A stretch of 64,000 nt of DNA, taken from Leucothrix mucor DSM 2157. GTDB taxonomy: Bacteria > Pseudomonadota > Gammaproteobacteria > Thiotrichales > Thiotrichaceae. The DNA is taken from assembly GCF_000419525.1 (NCBI RefSeq), contig NZ_ATTE01000001.1, positions 1,178,001-1,242,000 of the forward strand, in the 5' to 3' direction. How positions within the stretch are numbered: the stretch's first letter is position 1; every line of letters begins with the position of its first letter. Under the pieces are notes generated by a model. It made no database searches and had not been told where the DNA came from. It saw nothing but the letters and a program-made list of their open reading frames with translations. Made by a program: the position numbers and the translations under genes. This document shows, piece by piece, positions 9,124-19,247 of this stretch.

Positions 9124-9212
9124 ATCACTATATTTAATGGGATTCTGAGAATATAACAAGTAGGCAGCATTACCATTCGTACAGAATGCATCGAAAGCGT
9201 GTGATTCTCGTG

Positions 9213-9230
9213 GTTGACGTATACGTCAAC
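9213..9230. promoter_or_regulatory. Perfect 18-bp palindrome, probable MerR operator
   Basis: GTTGACGTATACGTCAAC reads the same on both strands. It lies 20 bp before the MerR-gene ATG and 90 bp before the divergent DUF1287 gene. A candidate -35 (TTGACG, 9215-9220) lies inside it, with TATCAT (9237-9242) as -10 at 16-bp spacing. This fits binding and autoregulation by the adjacent regulator. A related palindrome lies at 29189-29204 before prpE. Confidence 0.75.
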
Positions 9231-9249
9231 TAGTTCTATCATTGGTTAT

Positions 9250-9657
9250 ATGGAGAAGAAAATCGACCAGTTATATACTATTTCTGAGCTTGCAGATGCA
9301 TTTGGCATAAGTACCCGAACGATTCGGTTTTATGAAACCAAAGCGCTGTTAAACCCCGGGCGAGTCGGCGGCAACCGGGTATACAGCTATCGTGACAGAG
9401 CGCGCTTAGGGCTTGTGTTACGCGCCAAACGTTTGGGGTTCTCTCTGACGGATATTCGCGACTATATCGAACTCTATGAAGCTGATCCTGATCATAAGGA
9501 ACAGTTGCAGCTGCTATTAAGCAAAGTCCGGCATCGAATGCAGGAATTGCAGCAACAACAGGAAGATCTGTTAACCACACTGGGCGAGTTAGAAGATATT
9601 CAGACACTGTGTGTTGATCATTTAATTCGCATTGACGAGTCAGCACAGGTCGATTAG
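9250..9657 (+). CDS. MerR-family transcriptional regulator
   Basis: About 135 residues from ATG 9250. The N-terminal winged helix-turn-helix is clear: YTISELADAFGISTRTIRFYETKALLNPGR, then NRVYSYRDRARLGLVLRAKRLGFSL. A glutamine-rich coiled coil (HRMQELQQQQEDLLTTLGELEDIQ) forms the dimerisation helix. No cysteine set for metal binding is present; only one Cys is seen near the C-terminus, so it is probably not a metal sensor. It resembles the LiuR-like group that controls fatty-acid or branched-chain catabolism, which fits the acyl-CoA ligase 71 nt downstream. No Shine-Dalgarno sequence precedes the ATG, and the predicted transcript start is at or next to it. Confidence 0.88.
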   Translation: MEKKIDQLYTISELADAFGISTRTIRFYETKALLNPGRVGGNRVYSYRDRARLGLVLRAKRLGFSLTDIRDYIELYEADPDHKEQLQLLLSKVRHRMQELQQQQEDLLTTLGELEDIQTLCVDHLIRIDESAQVD

Positions 9658-9728
9658 TCTGATCTTAATGAATTGATAATAAAGTAAAGATTGGCAACCG
9701 AACTGGTTTGTCATGATGAGGAAATCAA

Positions 9729-11396
9729 ATGGAAAAAATCTGGCTTAAGAGCTATCCCGAAGGCGTTGATCCTGAGATCGATGTGAATGAATACACGTCG
9801 ATTAATGATGTGCTCAATCGAAGCGTAAAGAAATTCGCAGACAAACCTGCTTATGAAAACTTGGGAAAGAAGCTAAGTTATGCTGAGCTGGATGAGCTGA
9901 CTGCACAGTTTGCCTCCTACCTGACGCATGTCGCCAAGCTTGAGAAGGGCGATCGCATTGCGATTATGTTGCCTAACTTGCTGCAATATCCCGTTGCCTT
10001 ATTTGGTGCCTTGCGTGCGGGCTTAACCGTGGTTAATACCAATCCGCTTTATACCGATCGCGAGCTTGAGCATCAGCTAAAGGATTCGGGCGCTAAAGCC
10101 ATTGTTATTCTGGAAAACTTTGCACACACTTTGGCAGATGTCATTGAGCAGACACCGATTCAAACGGTGATTACGACTCAGATTGCTGATCTGGTTGGTT
10201 TTCCAAAATCAATGCTGATCAATGGCATTGTAAAATACGTCAAGAAAATGGTTCCGCCATTTCAATTGCCGGGCGCAATTAAGTTTAACCACACGCTGGC
10301 AGAAGGCAAAAAGTACCCTTATAAAGAAGTTACTCTTGGTCACGAAGACGTGGCATTTCTGCAATACACGGGCGGAACGACCGGTGTGGCAAAAGGGGCT
10401 GCGTTATCGCATCGCAATATGATTGCGAACCTGCTGCAAGCACATAGTTGGGCTGGCGCAGATTTGGTCGATGGTGAAGAGTTAGTGGTTACGGCATTGC
10501 CGCTTTATCACATCTTCGCACTGACGGCGAATGCGCTCTTCTGTATGAAGATCGGTGCCAATAGTTTGCTGATTACCAATCCTCGCGATATGCCGGGTTT
10601 TGTGAAAAGTTTACGTGGTAGAAAGTTCTCATACATCACGGGTGTGAATACTTTATTCAATGGTTTGATCCATGCTAAAGGCTTTGACGAGCTGGATTTC
10701 TCTGGTCTGAAGTTATCACTTGGCGGCGGTATGGCCGTGCAGCGCTTTGTGGCTGAAGAGTGGAAGCGCATTACAGGTTGTACTTTGGTTGAAGCCTATG
10801 GCTTGACCGAGAGCTCGCCAGCGGTATGTATTAACCCAGTTCACCTGCCAGACTTTAACGGTGCGATCGGCTTACCGCTGCCATCAACGAATGTCAGTAT
10901 TCGCGATGTGAATGGTAATGAGCTTGGCATTGATGAGCCTGGTGAGTTATGTGTTCAAGGGCCGCAAGTGATGCAGTGCTACTGGCAACGTCCGGATGAG
11001 ACCGCCAATGTACTCAGTGCTGATGGCTGGTTGCGTACGGGGGATGTGGCGACAATTGATGAGCAGGGCTTTGTTAAAATCGTTGATCGCTTAAAAGACC
11101 TGATCATTGTGTCTGGCTTTAATGTGTATCCGAATGAGATTGAGGACGTGGTTGCTACGCATCCGAAAGTGCTTGAAGCGGGTGTGGTTGGCGTCGTCGA
11201 TGATAAGTCTGGCGAAGCGGTTAAACTGTTTGTGGTGCGTGGCGATAGCAGCTTGACGGAGGAAGAGTTGCGTAAATATTGCAAGGAAGAGCTTACCGGC
11301 TATAAGCGTCCTAAGCACATTGTATTTACCGATGAGCTACCCAAAAGCAATGTGGGTAAGATTCTTCGCCGAGAGCTTCGAGATAAGAAGTCTTAA
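9729..11396 (+). CDS. fadD: Long-chain fatty acid--CoA ligase
   Basis: Acyl-CoA synthetase (555 residues) of the ANL superfamily; activates fatty acids via an acyl-adenylate for beta-oxidation. Motifs: YTGGTTGVAKGA (ATP/AMP loop, about 216-227), YGLTESSP (about 357-364), WLRTGDVA, DRLKDLIIVSGFNVYP and the C-terminal catalytic Lys in NVGKILRREL. N-terminus MEKIWLKSYPEGVDPEID matches FadD proteins. ATG 9729 has GAGGAA upstream. It lies downstream of the MerR regulator and ends at a strong terminator shared with pckA. Confidence 0.93.
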   Translation: MEKIWLKSYPEGVDPEIDVNEYTSINDVLNRSVKKFADKPAYENLGKKLSYAELDELTAQFASYLTHVAKLEKGDRIAIMLPNLLQYPVALFGALRAGLTVVNTNPLYTDRELEHQLKDSGAKAIVILENFAHTLADVIEQTPIQTVITTQIADLVGFPKSMLINGIVKYVKKMVPPFQLPGAIKFNHTLAEGKKYPYKEVTLGHEDVAFLQYTGGTTGVAKGAALSHRNMIANLLQAHSWAGADLVDGEELVVTALPLYHIFALTANALFCMKIGANSLLITNPRDMPGFVKSLRGRKFSYITGVNTLFNGLIHAKGFDELDFSGLKLSLGGGMAVQRFVAEEWKRITGCTLVEAYGLTESSPAVCINPVHLPDFNGAIGLPLPSTNVSIRDVNGNELGIDEPGELCVQGPQVMQCYWQRPDETANVLSADGWLRTGDVATIDEQGFVKIVDRLKDLIIVSGFNVYPNEIEDVVATHPKVLEAGVVGVVDDKSGEAVKLFVVRGDSSLTEEELRKYCKEELTGYKRPKHIVFTDELPKSNVGKILRRELRDKKS

Positions 11397-11399
11397 AAC

Positions 11400-11431
11400 A
11401 AAAATCCCCGCTCTGGTAGCGGGGATTTTTT
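11400..11431. terminator. Bidirectional intrinsic terminator between fadD and pckA
   Basis: AAAAATCCCCGCT and AGCGGGGATTTTT form a 13-bp stem around a short loop. A-runs and T-runs lie on the two sides, so it can stop transcription from fadD (plus) and from pckA (minus). Confidence 0.9.
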
Positions 11432-11461
11432 GTGCAGCTAATAAAGCGTTAGCGGATTAAA

Positions 11462-13060
11462 TTAGACTTGTGGTCCAGCTTTAACCAACTGTTTTCCTGC
11501 TTCATTATCCGTGTATTTATCGAAGTTAACGATAAACAACTTAGCGAGTTCATGGGCGCGTTTGTCCCAGACTGCAGGGTCTTCATAAGTGTCGCGTGGG
11601 TCCAGAATGTTGCTATCAACATCCGGTAACGCTTTTGGTACTTCCAGATTGAAGTAAGGCACGACTTCTGTCTCTGCTGTTTCAATGCTGCCATCCAGAA
11701 TTGCGTTAATAATACCGCGCGTATCTTTGATAGAAATCCGCTTGCCTGTGCCGTTCCAGCCCGTATTAACCAAGTAAGCCGTCGCGCCAGAGTCTTGCAT
11801 ACGCTTAACTAAGGTCTCTGCATACTGAGTTGGGTGCAAGCATAGGAATGCTGCGCCAAAACACGCTGAGAAAGTTGGGGTAGGCTCAGTAATACCGCGC
11901 TCAGTACCGGCAAGTTTAGCGGTGAAGCCAGACAGGAAGTGGTATTGAGTTTGCTCTGGCGTCAGCTTGGAAACCGGTGGCAATACGCCAAAAGCATCAG
12001 CCGATAAGAAGATAACCTTCTTCGCCGGGCCGCCACGGGAGTGTGGCTTAACAATGTTTTCAATGTGCTCAATCGGGTAGGAAACACGGGTGTTTTCAGT
12101 GATTGAACCATCGTTGAAGTCGATTGAACCATCGTCACGTACTGTGACGTTTTCCAGCAGCGCATCACGACGGATGGCAGCATAGATTTCTGGTTCTGCT
12201 TTGGCACTCAAGTTGATGGTTTTGGCGTAGCAGCCACCTTCAAAATTGAATACACCGTCATTATCCCAACCGTGCTCGTCATCACCAATCAGTGCGCGCT
12301 CAGGGTCAGTGGATAGGGTGGTTTTACCAGTGCCAGACAGGCCGAAGAAAATCGCGGTATCGCCGTTTTTTCCAACGTTGGCCGAGCAGTGCATTGACGC
12401 AATGCCGCGCAGCGGTAAAAAGTAGTTCATCATTGAGAACAAACCTTTTTTCATCTCGCCGCCGTACCAAGTTCCACCAATTAATTGGATTCCTTTGGTC
12501 AGGTCGAAGGCTACAAAGTTCTCAGAGTTCAGGCCTTGTGCTTCCCAGTTCGGGTTGCTGGTTTTCGCGCCGTTCATCACAACAAAGTCAGGTTCAAAAT
12601 CAACTAACTCGGCATCGCTCGGGCGAATAAACATGTTCTTAACAAAATGTGCCTGCCAAGCTACTTCCGTAATGAAGCGTACTTTAAGGCGGGAGCTTTC
12701 GTTAGCGCCACAAAAGGCATCAACGATAAACAGGCGCTTGCCTGATAGCTCATCACAGACCAACTTCTGTAACGAGTCAAATACTTCTGGCGTCATGGGC
12801 TTATTATCGTTCTTTCCCTGATCTGACCACCAAATCGTGTCGCGCGTCATATCATCCCGGACGATATATTTGTCCTTCGGAGAACGACCGGTAAAAATAC
12901 CAGTGTTGACGTTTATTGCACCGGTATCTGTGAGAATTCCGCGCTCATAACCTTCAAGGTCATCACGGGTTTCCTCAGCAAATAAGGTATCGTAAGAGGG
13001 GTTATAAATAACCTCGCTCACGTTCTCAATGCCGTACTTAGAGACGTTAATTGTTGTCAT
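11462..13060 (-). CDS. pckA: Phosphoenolpyruvate carboxykinase (ATP)
   Basis: Converts oxaloacetate and ATP to phosphoenolpyruvate, CO2 and ADP, the entry to gluconeogenesis. The P-loop-like kinase motif [11 protein letters not shown], the metal-binding [30 protein letters not shown] and [12 protein letters not shown] are all present. Length 532 is typical of the ATP-dependent type. ATG 13060 is clear. It follows acnB by 72 nt, with a GC-rich hairpin between them, so it may have its own promoter or be reached by read-through. Its position beside the TCA genes fits growth on fatty acids and organic acids. Confidence 0.96.
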   Translation of the reverse strand: MTTINVSKYGIENVSEVIYNPSYDTLFAEETRDDLEGYERGILTDTGAINVNTGIFTGRSPKDKYIVRDDMTRDTIWWSDQGKNDNKPMTPEVFDSLQKLVCDELSGKRLFIVDAFCGANESSRLKVRFITEVAWQAHFVKNMFIRPSDAELVDFEPDFVVMNGAKTSNPNWEAQGLNSENFVAFDLTKGIQLIGGTWYGGEMKKGLFSMMNYFLPLRGIASMHCSANVGKNGDTAIFFGLSGTGKTTLSTDPERALIGDDEHGWDNDGVFNFEGGCYAKTINLSAKAEPEIYAAIRRDALLENVTVRDDGSIDFNDGSITENTRVSYPIEHIENIVKPHSRGGPAKKVIFLSADAFGVLPPVSKLTPEQTQYHFLSGFTAKLAGTERGITEPTPTFSACFGAAFLCLHPTQYAETLVKRMQDSGATAYLVNTGWNGTGKRISIKDTRGIINAILDGSIETAETEVVPYFNLEVPKALPDVDSNILDPRDTYEDPAVWDKRAHELAKLFIVNFDKYTDNEAGKQLVKAGPQV

Positions 13061-13080
13061 CGTATCTAGAGTCCTGTGGT

Positions 13081-13116
13081 TAAAAGTAAAACGCCCCGCT
13101 TGGCTGGGCGGGGCGT
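13081..13116 (-). terminator. GC-rich terminator after acnB
   Basis: ACGCCCCGC (13091-13099) pairs with GCGGGGCGT (13108-13116). On the minus strand it is followed by TTTTACTTTTA, an imperfect T-run. It lies just upstream of the pckA start, so it should reduce read-through from acnB into pckA. Confidence 0.7.
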
Positions 13117-13132
13117 CGTAAAAAGCAGGTTA

Positions 13133-15730
13133 TTAAGCCGCTTGGATCGGTATCACGGTTTGGGCCGCTTGCTGGTAACTTTCAATCTCGTTGAAGTTCA
13201 GGTAACGGTAAACATCATCGGCCATGGTGTCAAGATCAGCGGCGTACTCCATATACTCCTCAACGGTTGGGATACGGCCCAGGATGGCAGCAACTGACGC
13301 TAGCTCAGCAGATGACAAGTAGACAAACGCACCATCACCTAAACGGTTAGGGAAGTTACGAGTTGAAGTTGATACAACCGTACTCTTAGCCGCTACTCGT
13401 GCCTGGTTACCCATGCATAATGAACAGCCTGGCATCTCAGTACGAGCGCCTGCACGGCCGAAGATACCGTAGTAACCTTCTTCAACCAGCTGAGCCTCAT
13501 CCATCTTAGTTGGTGGAGAGATCCACAAACGTGTTGGAACAGGGCCAGACAACTTGTCTAACAACTTACCAGCTGCACGGAAGTGACCGATGTTTGTCAT
13601 ACAAGAACCGAGGAATACTTCATCAATGTGCGTGCCTGCAACATCTGATAATTTTTTCACATCATCAGGGTCATTCGGGCAAGCCAGCAGTGGTTCCTTA
13701 ACTTCGTTCAGGTCAATCTCGATAACTGCTGCGTATTCTGCATCAGGATCTGCTTCCAGAAGCTCTGGGTTTGCAATCCAATCTTCCATCGCTTTGATAC
13801 GACGTTCGATTGTGCGCACATCACCGTAACCACAAGAAATCATCCACTTCAGCATGACAATGTTTGACTGCAGGTATTCGATGATTGGCTCTTTGTCCAA
13901 CTTGATGCTGCAACCAGAGGCTGAACGCTCAGCAGATGCGTCAGACAATTCGAACGCTTGCTCAACTTTCAGCTGTGGCAAACCTTCAATTTCCAGAACG
14001 CGGCCAGAGAAGAAGTTCTTCTTACCTTCTTTAGCAACAGTCAGCAGACCATTTTGGATAGCGGCATAAGGGATTGCGTTAACCAAGTCACGTAACGTGA
14101 TACCAGGCTGCATTTCACCTTTAAAGCGAACCAATACTGATTCAGGCATATCCACTGGCATAACGCCGGTCGCTGCAGCAAATGCTACCAGACCAGAACC
14201 TGCAGGGAAGGAGATACCAATTGGGAAACGGGTGTGAGAGTCACCACCAGTACCAACGGTGTCAGGCATCAGCATGCGGTTCAACCAAGAGTGGATGATT
14301 CCATCACCTGGGCGCAGAGAAACACCACCGCGATTCATCATGAAATCAGGCAGGCTGTGGTGAGTCGTTACGTCAACTGGCTTAGGGTAAGCCGCTGTGT
14401 GACAGAAAGACTGCATCGTCAGGTCAGCAGAGAAGCCAAGGCAAGCCAGATCTTTCAGCTCGTCACGAGTCATTGGGCCAGTCGTATCCTGAGAACCAAC
14501 AGTCGTCATGCGTGGCTCGCAGTACATGCCAGGGCGTACGCCAGGCAGGCCACAGGCTTTACCAACCATCTTCTGTGCCAGTGTGTAACCTTTGCCAGTA
14601 TCGACAGGCTCAACAGGCTTCAGGAATAAGTCTGAAGGTGGCAGGCCTAGTGCTTCACGAGCACGAGTCGTCAGACCACGACCGATGATTAGAGGGATAC
14701 GACCACCAGCTTGAACTTCATCCATCAGTACTGGAGTTTTCAGTTCGAAAGTCGCCAGTACTTCATCAGTACCGCTTTTCTTTACAACGCCTTCGTATGG
14801 GAACAGGTCAACTAAATCGCCCATTTCCATTTTAGAAACGTCCATTTCCAGAGGCAGTGCGCCGCCATCTTCCATGGTGTTGAAGAAGATTGGAGCAATC
14901 TTGCCACCGAAGCAGAAACCACCGTCACGCTTGTTAGGGATGAAAGGAATATCATCGCCCATGTACCACATAACAGAGTTAGCCGCAGACTTACGTGAAG
15001 AACCGGTACCAACAACGTCACCAACATAAACCAGTGGCGTGCCATCTTCTTCCATTTCAGCGATCAGCTTAACCGGACCAACAGCGCCTGGCTCATCAGG
15101 AACGATACCTTCGCGCTCCATCTTCAGCATTGCACGCGCGTGTAATGGGATATCAGGACGAGACCAGGCATCCGGTGCCGGAGACAAGTCATCCGTATTG
15201 GTTTCGCCAGGGACCATGAAAACTTTCAGGGTGATTTTCTCAGCCAGCTTTGGCTTAGAAGTGAACCATTCGCCATCAGCCCAAGACTGTAAAACCTGCT
15301 TAGCGTATGCATTACCTGCATCCGCTTTTTCCTGAACATCATGGAATGCATCAAACATCAATAATGTGTGAGACAGTGCAGTTGCCGCTTCAGAAGCCAG
15401 TGCGTCATCATCTAAGCAATCAATCAGCGGCTGAATGTTGTAACCACCCAGCATGGTGCCCAGCAACTTAACTGCATGGGTCTTATCGATCAGTGGAGAG
15501 CTTGCTTCTCCTTTAGTGATTGCGGCTAAGAAGCCTGCTTTCACATAGGCTGCTTCATCAACACCCGCTGGTACGCGATTAGTGATCAGATCAAGAATAG
15601 TTTCTTCTTCGCCTGCCGGAGGGGTCTTCAGTAGCTCAATCAGCTCAGCTGTTTGTGCTGCATCTAAAGGTTTTGGAACGATGCCGATTTCAGCACGCTC
15701 TGCAATATGCTTTCTGTAATTCTCTAACAT
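13133..15730 (-). CDS. acnB: Bifunctional aconitate hydratase 2 / 2-methylisocitrate dehydratase
   Basis: AcnB-type aconitase of 865 residues, the same length as the E. coli protein. It interconverts citrate and isocitrate with a 4Fe-4S cluster in the cytoplasm. The N-terminus [20 protein letters not shown] is the HEAT-like AcnB domain; the swivel domain ([13 protein letters not shown]) precedes the catalytic domains, the AcnB order. Cluster cysteines are in the C-terminal third: [10 protein letters not shown] and GCSLCMGNQ. AcnB can also hydrate 2-methyl-cis-aconitate, which suits the prp genes nearby. It lies 26 nt downstream of gltA and should be co-transcribed with it. Confidence 0.96.
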   Translation of the reverse strand: MLENYRKHIAERAEIGIVPKPLDAAQTAELIELLKTPPAGEEETILDLITNRVPAGVDEAAYVKAGFLAAITKGEASSPLIDKTHAVKLLGTMLGGYNIQPLIDCLDDDALASEAATALSHTLLMFDAFHDVQEKADAGNAYAKQVLQSWADGEWFTSKPKLAEKITLKVFMVPGETNTDDLSPAPDAWSRPDIPLHARAMLKMEREGIVPDEPGAVGPVKLIAEMEEDGTPLVYVGDVVGTGSSRKSAANSVMWYMGDDIPFIPNKRDGGFCFGGKIAPIFFNTMEDGGALPLEMDVSKMEMGDLVDLFPYEGVVKKSGTDEVLATFELKTPVLMDEVQAGGRIPLIIGRGLTTRAREALGLPPSDLFLKPVEPVDTGKGYTLAQKMVGKACGLPGVRPGMYCEPRMTTVGSQDTTGPMTRDELKDLACLGFSADLTMQSFCHTAAYPKPVDVTTHHSLPDFMMNRGGVSLRPGDGIIHSWLNRMLMPDTVGTGGDSHTRFPIGISFPAGSGLVAFAAATGVMPVDMPESVLVRFKGEMQPGITLRDLVNAIPYAAIQNGLLTVAKEGKKNFFSGRVLEIEGLPQLKVEQAFELSDASAERSASGCSIKLDKEPIIEYLQSNIVMLKWMISCGYGDVRTIERRIKAMEDWIANPELLEADPDAEYAAVIEIDLNEVKEPLLACPNDPDDVKKLSDVAGTHIDEVFLGSCMTNIGHFRAAGKLLDKLSGPVPTRLWISPPTKMDEAQLVEEGYYGIFGRAGARTEMPGCSLCMGNQARVAAKSTVVSTSTRNFPNRLGDGAFVYLSSAELASVAAILGRIPTVEEYMEYAADLDTMADDVYRYLNFNEIESYQQAAQTVIPIQAA

Positions 15731-15756
15731 AGTTTTCTCCGATCTAAGTATTTGGC

Positions 15757-17061
15757 TTATCGTTTGTCGATGTCGATGTAACTGCGAGTCGCTTCACCGG
15801 TGTAAAGCTGACGTGGGCGGCCAATCCGTGACTCATCATCGCCCATCATTTCATTCCATTGTGAAATCCAGCCGATGGTACGAGCCATGGCGAACATCAC
15901 TGTGAACATGTTGAGAGGGATGTTCATTGCAAGGAAGATTACGCCGGAGTAGAAGTCTACGTTCGGGTACAAGTTGCGAGACTTGAAGTAGTCATCACTC
16001 AGAGCGATTTCTTCCAACTTCATTGCGGTATCTAGCAAAGTCTTGTGTGGGGAGTTTTCTGGCAGCTCACGCAAGATGTCATGACAGATTTCGCGGATGA
16101 TACGAGCCCGTGGGTCATACGCTTTATAGACGCGGTGACCGAAGCCCATCAGGCGGAAACGATCGTCAGGATCTTTAGCGCGCTCTACAAACTCTTCCAG
16201 TGACTTACCGGATGCGATGATGTCTTTCAGCATGCGGATAACGGCTTCGTTAGCACCACCGTGAGCAGGGCCCCAAAGGGTTGCAACACCGGCTGAAACA
16301 GCCGCAAACGGATTCGCTTCAGAGCTTCCTGATAAGCGAACTGTTGAGGTTGAAGCGTTTTGCTCGTGATCAGCATGCAGGATCAGAATCAGATCCAGTG
16401 CCTTAACGTGAACGGGGTTAGCCACGTAAGGACGTGTTGGTACACCAAACATCATGTACAGGAAGTTTTCACTGTAGCTCAATGAGGAGTCTGGGTAGAT
16501 GAATGGTAAACCTTTAGCATGACGGAAGCTCCACGCGGCGATGGTTGGCATTTTTGCCACCAAACGCAACATCGCGCGCTCACGATCAGATGGGTTGTGA
16601 ACATTCATATGGTCGTGATAGAACGCAGACAATGCGCCGGACACGCCCATCATGATCGCCATCGGATGCGCATCGCGACGGAAACCGTTATAAAAATTCT
16701 TTAGTGCTTCATGCACCATATTGTGATTGCTGATGTTTTCTTCAAAATCAGCCAGCTGCGTATCTGTTGGTAATTCGCCGTGGAATAACAGGTAGCAGGT
16801 TTCTAGATAAGAACTGTGTTTGGCAAGCTCTTCGATAGGGTAGCCGCGGTATTCCAAAATACCATTCTCGCCATCCATATACGTGATGTCACTAGAGCAG
16901 CTTGCTGTTGAGATGTAGCCGGGGTCAAACGTGAAAAAGCCCATTTTCTTGTACAAAGGACGGATATCGATGGTAGGTGGCCCCATTGTTGGCTCTAACA
17001 CATTCAGTGTCAGCTTCTCGCCAGTCTCATCGTTAATAAGGGTCATCGTTTTAGTTGTCAT
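15757..17061 (-). CDS. gltA: Citrate synthase
   Basis: Condenses oxaloacetate and acetyl-CoA to citrate. Length 434 and the N-terminal extension ([21 protein letters not shown]) match the hexameric, NADH-sensitive type of Gram-negative bacteria. Catalytic elements: [20 protein letters not shown] and [15 protein letters not shown], then [14 protein letters not shown] near the C-terminus. A second citrate-synthase-family gene, prpC, lies at 31.8 kb and is shorter. ATG 17061 has a GGAG-like sequence upstream. It is 122 nt downstream of sucD, separated by a long hairpin, and 26 nt upstream of acnB. Confidence 0.95.
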   Translation of the reverse strand: MTTKTMTLINDETGEKLTLNVLEPTMGPPTIDIRPLYKKMGFFTFDPGYISTASCSSDITYMDGENGILEYRGYPIEELAKHSSYLETCYLLFHGELPTDTQLADFEENISNHNMVHEALKNFYNGFRRDAHPMAIMMGVSGALSAFYHDHMNVHNPSDRERAMLRLVAKMPTIAAWSFRHAKGLPFIYPDSSLSYSENFLYMMFGVPTRPYVANPVHVKALDLILILHADHEQNASTSTVRLSGSSEANPFAAVSAGVATLWGPAHGGANEAVIRMLKDIIASGKSLEEFVERAKDPDDRFRLMGFGHRVYKAYDPRARIIREICHDILRELPENSPHKTLLDTAMKLEEIALSDDYFKSRNLYPNVDFYSGVIFLAMNIPLNMFTVMFAMARTIGWISQWNEMMGDDESRIGRPRQLYTGEATRSYIDIDKR

Positions 17062-17103
17062 CTGGTACTCCGTTTTGTGTGATATCTACCCGGTAAAACT
17101 CGC

Positions 17104-17137
17104 CAACCTGACCCCGTCATACAGCGGAGTCAGGTTG
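17104..17137. other. 13-bp stem-loop between sucD and gltA
   Basis: CAACCTGACCCCG (17104-17116) pairs with CGGAGTCAGGTTG (17125-17137), one G-U pair and an 8-nt loop. Only a weak TTTT lies some distance after it on the minus strand. It may be a partial terminator or an mRNA-end stabiliser that sets suc versus gltA-acnB levels. Confidence 0.6.
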
Positions 17138-17183
17138 AGAGTCACTTCTATCTATCTGGAACAGCGAGGTATCGCTTTAGTGC

Positions 17184-18056
17184 TTACCAACCAGTGTGAG
17201 CTTTAACGCCCTGACCCAGTTGAGCTGGAGAACGAACAGTGTAAACACCTGCCGCTTCCAATGCTGCGAACTTGTCATTCGCTGTACCTTTACCGCCGGC
17301 GATGATCGCGCCAGCATGACCCATACGCTTACCAGCAGGTGCAGTAACACCAGCGATGTAAGCAATAACAGGCTTAGTCACGTTGCTTTTGATGAATTCA
17401 GCCGCTTCTTCTTCAGCAGAACCACCGATCTCACCAACCATCAGGATTGCTTCGGTCTGTGGATCAGCTTCGAACAATGCTAGTGCATCAATGAAGCTTG
17501 TGCCCGGAATAGGGTCACCACCGATTCCGATACAAGTACTTTGGCCGAAACCAAGGTCAGAAGTTTGCTTAACGCACTCATACGTCAATGTACCAGAGCG
17601 AGAAACAACACCGACTTTACCAGCCATGTGCATAGCGCCAGGCATGATGCCGATCTTACACTCGTCAGGAGTGATGATACCTGGGCAGTTAGGGCCGATC
17701 AGGCGTACGCCTAAGCTGTCAACGATGTACTTAGCATCCAGCATATCTAGCGCAGGAATACCTTCAGTAATACAAACAACCAACTGAACGCCAGACTCGG
17801 CTGCTTCGATGATTGAATCCTTACAGAAAGGAGCTGGTACATAGATAACACTTGCGTTAGCGCCAGTTTGCTCAACCGCTTCACGAGCTGTGTTGAATAC
17901 TGGTAGGTCTAAGTGAGTTGTTCCACCTTTACCAGGAGTTACACCACCAACCATTTGCGTACCGTATTCGATCGCTTGCTGAGAGTGGAAAGTACCTTGC
18001 TTACCAGTGAAACCCTGGCAGATTACTTTAGTATCTTTATTAACTAAAACACTCAT
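17184..18056 (-). CDS. sucD: Succinate--CoA ligase, alpha subunit
   Basis: 290-residue alpha subunit of succinyl-CoA synthetase; with SucC it makes ATP or GTP while converting succinyl-CoA to succinate. N-terminal CoA-binding Rossmann part begins [30 protein letters not shown] and the phosphorylated-His loop [18 protein letters not shown] are present near the C-terminus. Its ATG overlaps the sucC stop codon by one base (TAATG), so the two subunits are translationally coupled. Confidence 0.96.
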   Translation of the reverse strand: MSVLVNKDTKVICQGFTGKQGTFHSQQAIEYGTQMVGGVTPGKGGTTHLDLPVFNTAREAVEQTGANASVIYVPAPFCKDSIIEAAESGVQLVVCITEGIPALDMLDAKYIVDSLGVRLIGPNCPGIITPDECKIGIMPGAMHMAGKVGVVSRSGTLTYECVKQTSDLGFGQSTCIGIGGDPIPGTSFIDALALFEADPQTEAILMVGEIGGSAEEEAAEFIKSNVTKPVIAYIAGVTAPAGKRMGHAGAIIAGGKGTANDKFAALEAAGVYTVRSPAQLGQGVKAHTGW

Positions 18057-19222
18057 TACTTCGCTCCTACCGCAGCAACAATGGCGTCTGCAGCTTCTGT
18101 TAGATCGTTTTTACTGATTAAGTCAAGACCACTAGCTTCTAGTAGTGCAGCACCTTCTACGGCACGAGTACCCTGAAGACGAACAACCAATGGAACCTGG
18201 ATGTTAACTTCTTTAACTGCGGCGATAATACCTTCAGCAATCAAGTCACATTTTACGATTCCGCCGAAGATATTAACTAAGATACCTTCAACTTTGTCAT
18301 CAGACAGGATGATTTTTAGTGCTTCTGCAACGCGCTCTGCAGTTGCTCCGCCACCAACGTCCAGGAAGTTAGCTGGCTCACCACCTTGTAGCTTGATGAT
18401 GTCCATAGTGGCCATTGCAAGACCCGCACCGTTAACCATGCAGCCGATGTTTCCATCTAGTGCAACATAGTTAAGCTCCCATGCTTCAGCTTGTGCTTCA
18501 CGCGCATCTTCTTGAGACTCATCGCGCAGCGCAACCAACTCAGGGTGACGGTATAAAGCACTACCATCAACGCCGATCTTGCCATCAAGGCAAAGCAGGT
18601 CGCCACCAGTAGTAACAACCAATGGGTTAACTTCAACCATTGCCAAATCTTTTTCTTTAAACAGGTTACCAAGACCGATTAAGATCTTAGAGAACTGCTT
18701 AATCTGAGCGCCATCAAGACCTAGCTGGAAGCCAAGGTCGCGGCACTGGTAAGGCATAACGCCAGCAATTGGGTCAACTTCAGCAGTCAGGATCTTCTCA
18801 GGCGTTGCTTCTGCAACTTCTTCGATATCCATACCACCTTCAGTAGACGCCATGATCACGATGCGACGTGAAGAACGGTCAAGAACCGCACTCAGGTACA
18901 ATTCACGAGCAATGTCGCTAGTCTCTTCAACATAGATAGTGTTGATTGGCTGGCCTTTCGCATCCGTTTGGAATGTTACAAGGTTAGTGCCTAACAAGCT
19001 TTCAGCGAATGTTGCTGCTTCATCAGCAGTGTCAAATAGCTTAACGCCACCTGCTTTACCGCGACCACCCGCATGAACCTGGGCTTTAACTACAACCTTA
19101 GATGTAGTGATCTTCTCAGCGGCTGCTTTAACTTCTGCAGGAGTCTTTCCGATATAACCAACAGGTGTTGGAATGCCGTACTCGCGGAACAGCGCTTTAG
19201 CTTGATATTCGTGTAAATTCAT
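18056..19222 (-). CDS. sucC: Succinate--CoA ligase, beta subunit
   Basis: 388-residue ATP-grasp beta subunit, exactly the E. coli length. [20 protein letters not shown] is the standard start; [16 protein letters not shown] forms the nucleotide-binding part, EVNPLVVT and [11 protein letters not shown] follow, and [14 protein letters not shown] is the CoA-ligase domain. It binds the nucleotide and succinate and pairs with SucD. ATG 19222 has AGGA upstream and lies 25 nt after lpdA. Confidence 0.96.
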   Translation of the reverse strand: MNLHEYQAKALFREYGIPTPVGYIGKTPAEVKAAAEKITTSKVVVKAQVHAGGRGKAGGVKLFDTADEAATFAESLLGTNLVTFQTDAKGQPINTIYVEETSDIARELYLSAVLDRSSRRIVIMASTEGGMDIEEVAEATPEKILTAEVDPIAGVMPYQCRDLGFQLGLDGAQIKQFSKILIGLGNLFKEKDLAMVEVNPLVVTTGGDLLCLDGKIGVDGSALYRHPELVALRDESQEDAREAQAEAWELNYVALDGNIGCMVNGAGLAMATMDIIKLQGGEPANFLDVGGGATAERVAEALKIILSDDKVEGILVNIFGGIVKCDLIAEGIIAAVKEVNIQVPLVVRLQGTRAVEGAALLEASGLDLISKNDLTEAADAIVAAVGAK

Positions 19223-19247
19223 TCGTATTTCCTTTCAGGAGGTCCTG

